Of a stretch of DNA of 7,286 nt, positions 6,981 through 7,286 are shown piece after piece. The notes beneath the pieces are model-generated. The model did no database searches. It was not told the origin of the DNA and saw only the letters and a list, made by a program, of their open reading frames with translations. This DNA is from JAAAOH01 sp046540795. Its GTDB lineage: Bacteria > Spirochaetota > Spirochaetia > DSM-27196 > PWMO01. The stretch's first letter is position 1. Each line of letters begins with the position of its first letter. The DNA lies in assembly GCA_046540795.1 (NCBI GenBank), contig JBKHEN010000128.1, positions 1 through 7,286 on the forward strand. The letters run 5' to 3'. The position numbers and the translations under genes are program-made.

Positions 6981-6994
6981 CGACAAAGTGTCAA
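6966..6994 (-). promoter_or_regulatory. Candidate sigma-70 promoter of the small-gene/padR operon
   Basis: On the minus strand a perfect -35 TTGACA (6989-6994) is followed by a 17-base spacer and GATTGT (6966-6971), which matches the -10 consensus at three of six positions. Transcription would begin about 15-20 bases before the start codon, leaving room for the GGAGG site. The weak -10 and the overlapping dyad fit a regulated promoter. TATACG a little downstream could serve as -10 with TTGTCG (18-base spacer) instead. Confidence 0.55.
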
Positions 6995-7099
6995 TAGTCG
7001 TGCCTGAACGGAACTTGCGATAGGACGGGACAAGGGAAGGCGGACGAGCGATTTCGGCGATGCAGATCCGAGCAGGGCCCCGTATGCGCGGTATTTGCG

Positions 7100-7133
7100 C
7101 GGCGGTCGGGCATGCGCTTCCATGCCGCCGCCG
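7100..7133. repeat. Compound hairpin in the intergenic region
   Basis: An inner stem GGCATG/CATGCC (7109-7114 with 7121-7126) has a 6-base loop. An outer stem CGGCGG/CCGCCG (7100-7105 with 7128-7133) extends it across a small internal loop (TCG opposite G). Together this gives 12 GC-rich pairs. No T-run follows on either strand, so it is not a standard terminator. It could be a REP-like element, a processed RNA end or a protein site. Confidence 0.5.
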
Positions 7134-7262
7134 AGGTTTCACTGCGTGACCCGGACGGGAACACGGCAGCGATTCGCTTGCCGGGATGACCGCACAGGCA
7201 GTGGGGAGGCAACGCTCACGGTTATCCACCGACATGCAGGTCCCGGCAATTGAAGGCGCGGA

Positions 7263-7286
7263 GAGCCGGGAGCCGGGAGCCGGGAG
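7263..7286. repeat. Heptanucleotide tandem repeat (GAGCCGG)n, cut by the window edge
   Basis: Three exact copies of GAGCCGG (7263-7283) are followed by GAG, the start of a fourth, where the window ends. The true copy number is unknown. Read differently, it is a series of GGG runs separated by AGCC. Tandem heptamers of this kind are prone to slippage and may vary in length between strains. Confidence 0.85.

Larger units (their letters stand above)
6995..7286. other. Region with no recognisable gene
   Basis: Open frames here are short or are GC-driven and rich in Arg and Pro, with no motif I recognise. One plus-strand frame opens at ATG 7186 and runs off the window end (starting MTAQAVGRQR), but it has no convincing ribosome site and soon enters the tandem repeat. 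The stretch contains the compound hairpin at 7100-7133 and the heptamer repeat at the right edge, listed separately. I see no tRNA, CRISPR or insertion-sequence end. Confidence 0.6.

Noticed and set aside
6752..7123. Upstream extension of the PadR gene to an ATG at 7123
   Set aside because: It would cover the small gene in another frame and add an Arg-rich segment unlike any PadR protein. The start at 6751 gives the normal length for a short PadR.
7222..7230. TTATCCACC, one mismatch from a DnaA box
   Set aside because: It is a single copy with no AT-rich region, further boxes or replication gene nearby; chance match is likely.
6939..7235. Upstream extension of the small Cys/His-rich gene to an ATG at 7235
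   Set aside because: The frame is open, but the added residues look like random GC-rich translation. The promoter and ideal GGAGG site lie inside the extension, just before the ATG at 6938.
7186..7286. Possible plus-strand gene starting at ATG 7186 and leaving the window
   Set aside because: There is no clear ribosome site or recognisable motif, and it runs into a low-complexity heptamer repeat. There is too little sequence to support a gene.

Overview
The window is GC-rich (by eye roughly 60-65% G+C) and tightly packed at its left end, with overlapping genes on one strand. The best guess for the host is a free-living, didermic (outer-membrane) bacterium, possibly a high-GC spirochaete. The guess rests on protein style: the efflux adaptor lacks the alpha-hairpin, as does the spirochaetal adaptor BesA of Borrelia, and its lipoyl halves are joined by a short 'VDPSKPG' type linker. 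No RNA gene or other taxonomic marker is present, so this is an inference.

Region 1 (8-6237, + strand) is a four-gene unit. It holds an RND periplasmic adaptor (8-1072), an RND inner-membrane efflux permease (1069-4173), an OmpR-family response regulator (4142-4918) and a membrane sensor histidine kinase (4915-6237). Successive genes overlap by 4, 32 and 4 bases. They are therefore almost certainly co-transcribed and probably translationally coupled. The pump would export a lipophilic or toxic compound, and the two-component pair would sense envelope stress or substrate and tune the pump. No outer-membrane channel gene (TolC type) lies inside the window. The unit is cut at its left edge, where its promoter and possibly a TolC gene would be.

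Region 2 (6238-6355) is a short gap between convergent genes. It contains three AATG motifs at exact 21-base steps, two nested dyads (one fitting ATGT-N8-ACAT) and a GC-rich hairpin just past the PadR gene.

Region 3 (6356-6994, - strand) is a two-gene operon: a 68-residue protein with a Cys/His-rich head and a predicted coiled-coil tail (6732-6938), followed by a 131-residue PadR-family repressor (6356-6751) that overlaps it by 20 bases. Both proteins carry a CCC triplet within a Cys/His cluster near the N-terminus. A TTGACA promoter overlapped by a perfect 6+6 dyad (ATACCG-N9-CGGTAT) sits directly upstream, which suggests autorepression. This pair is the least ordinary part of the window.

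Region 4 (6995-7286) has no recognisable gene. It holds a strong compound hairpin (7100-7133) and, at the right edge, a heptanucleotide tandem repeat that runs out of the window.
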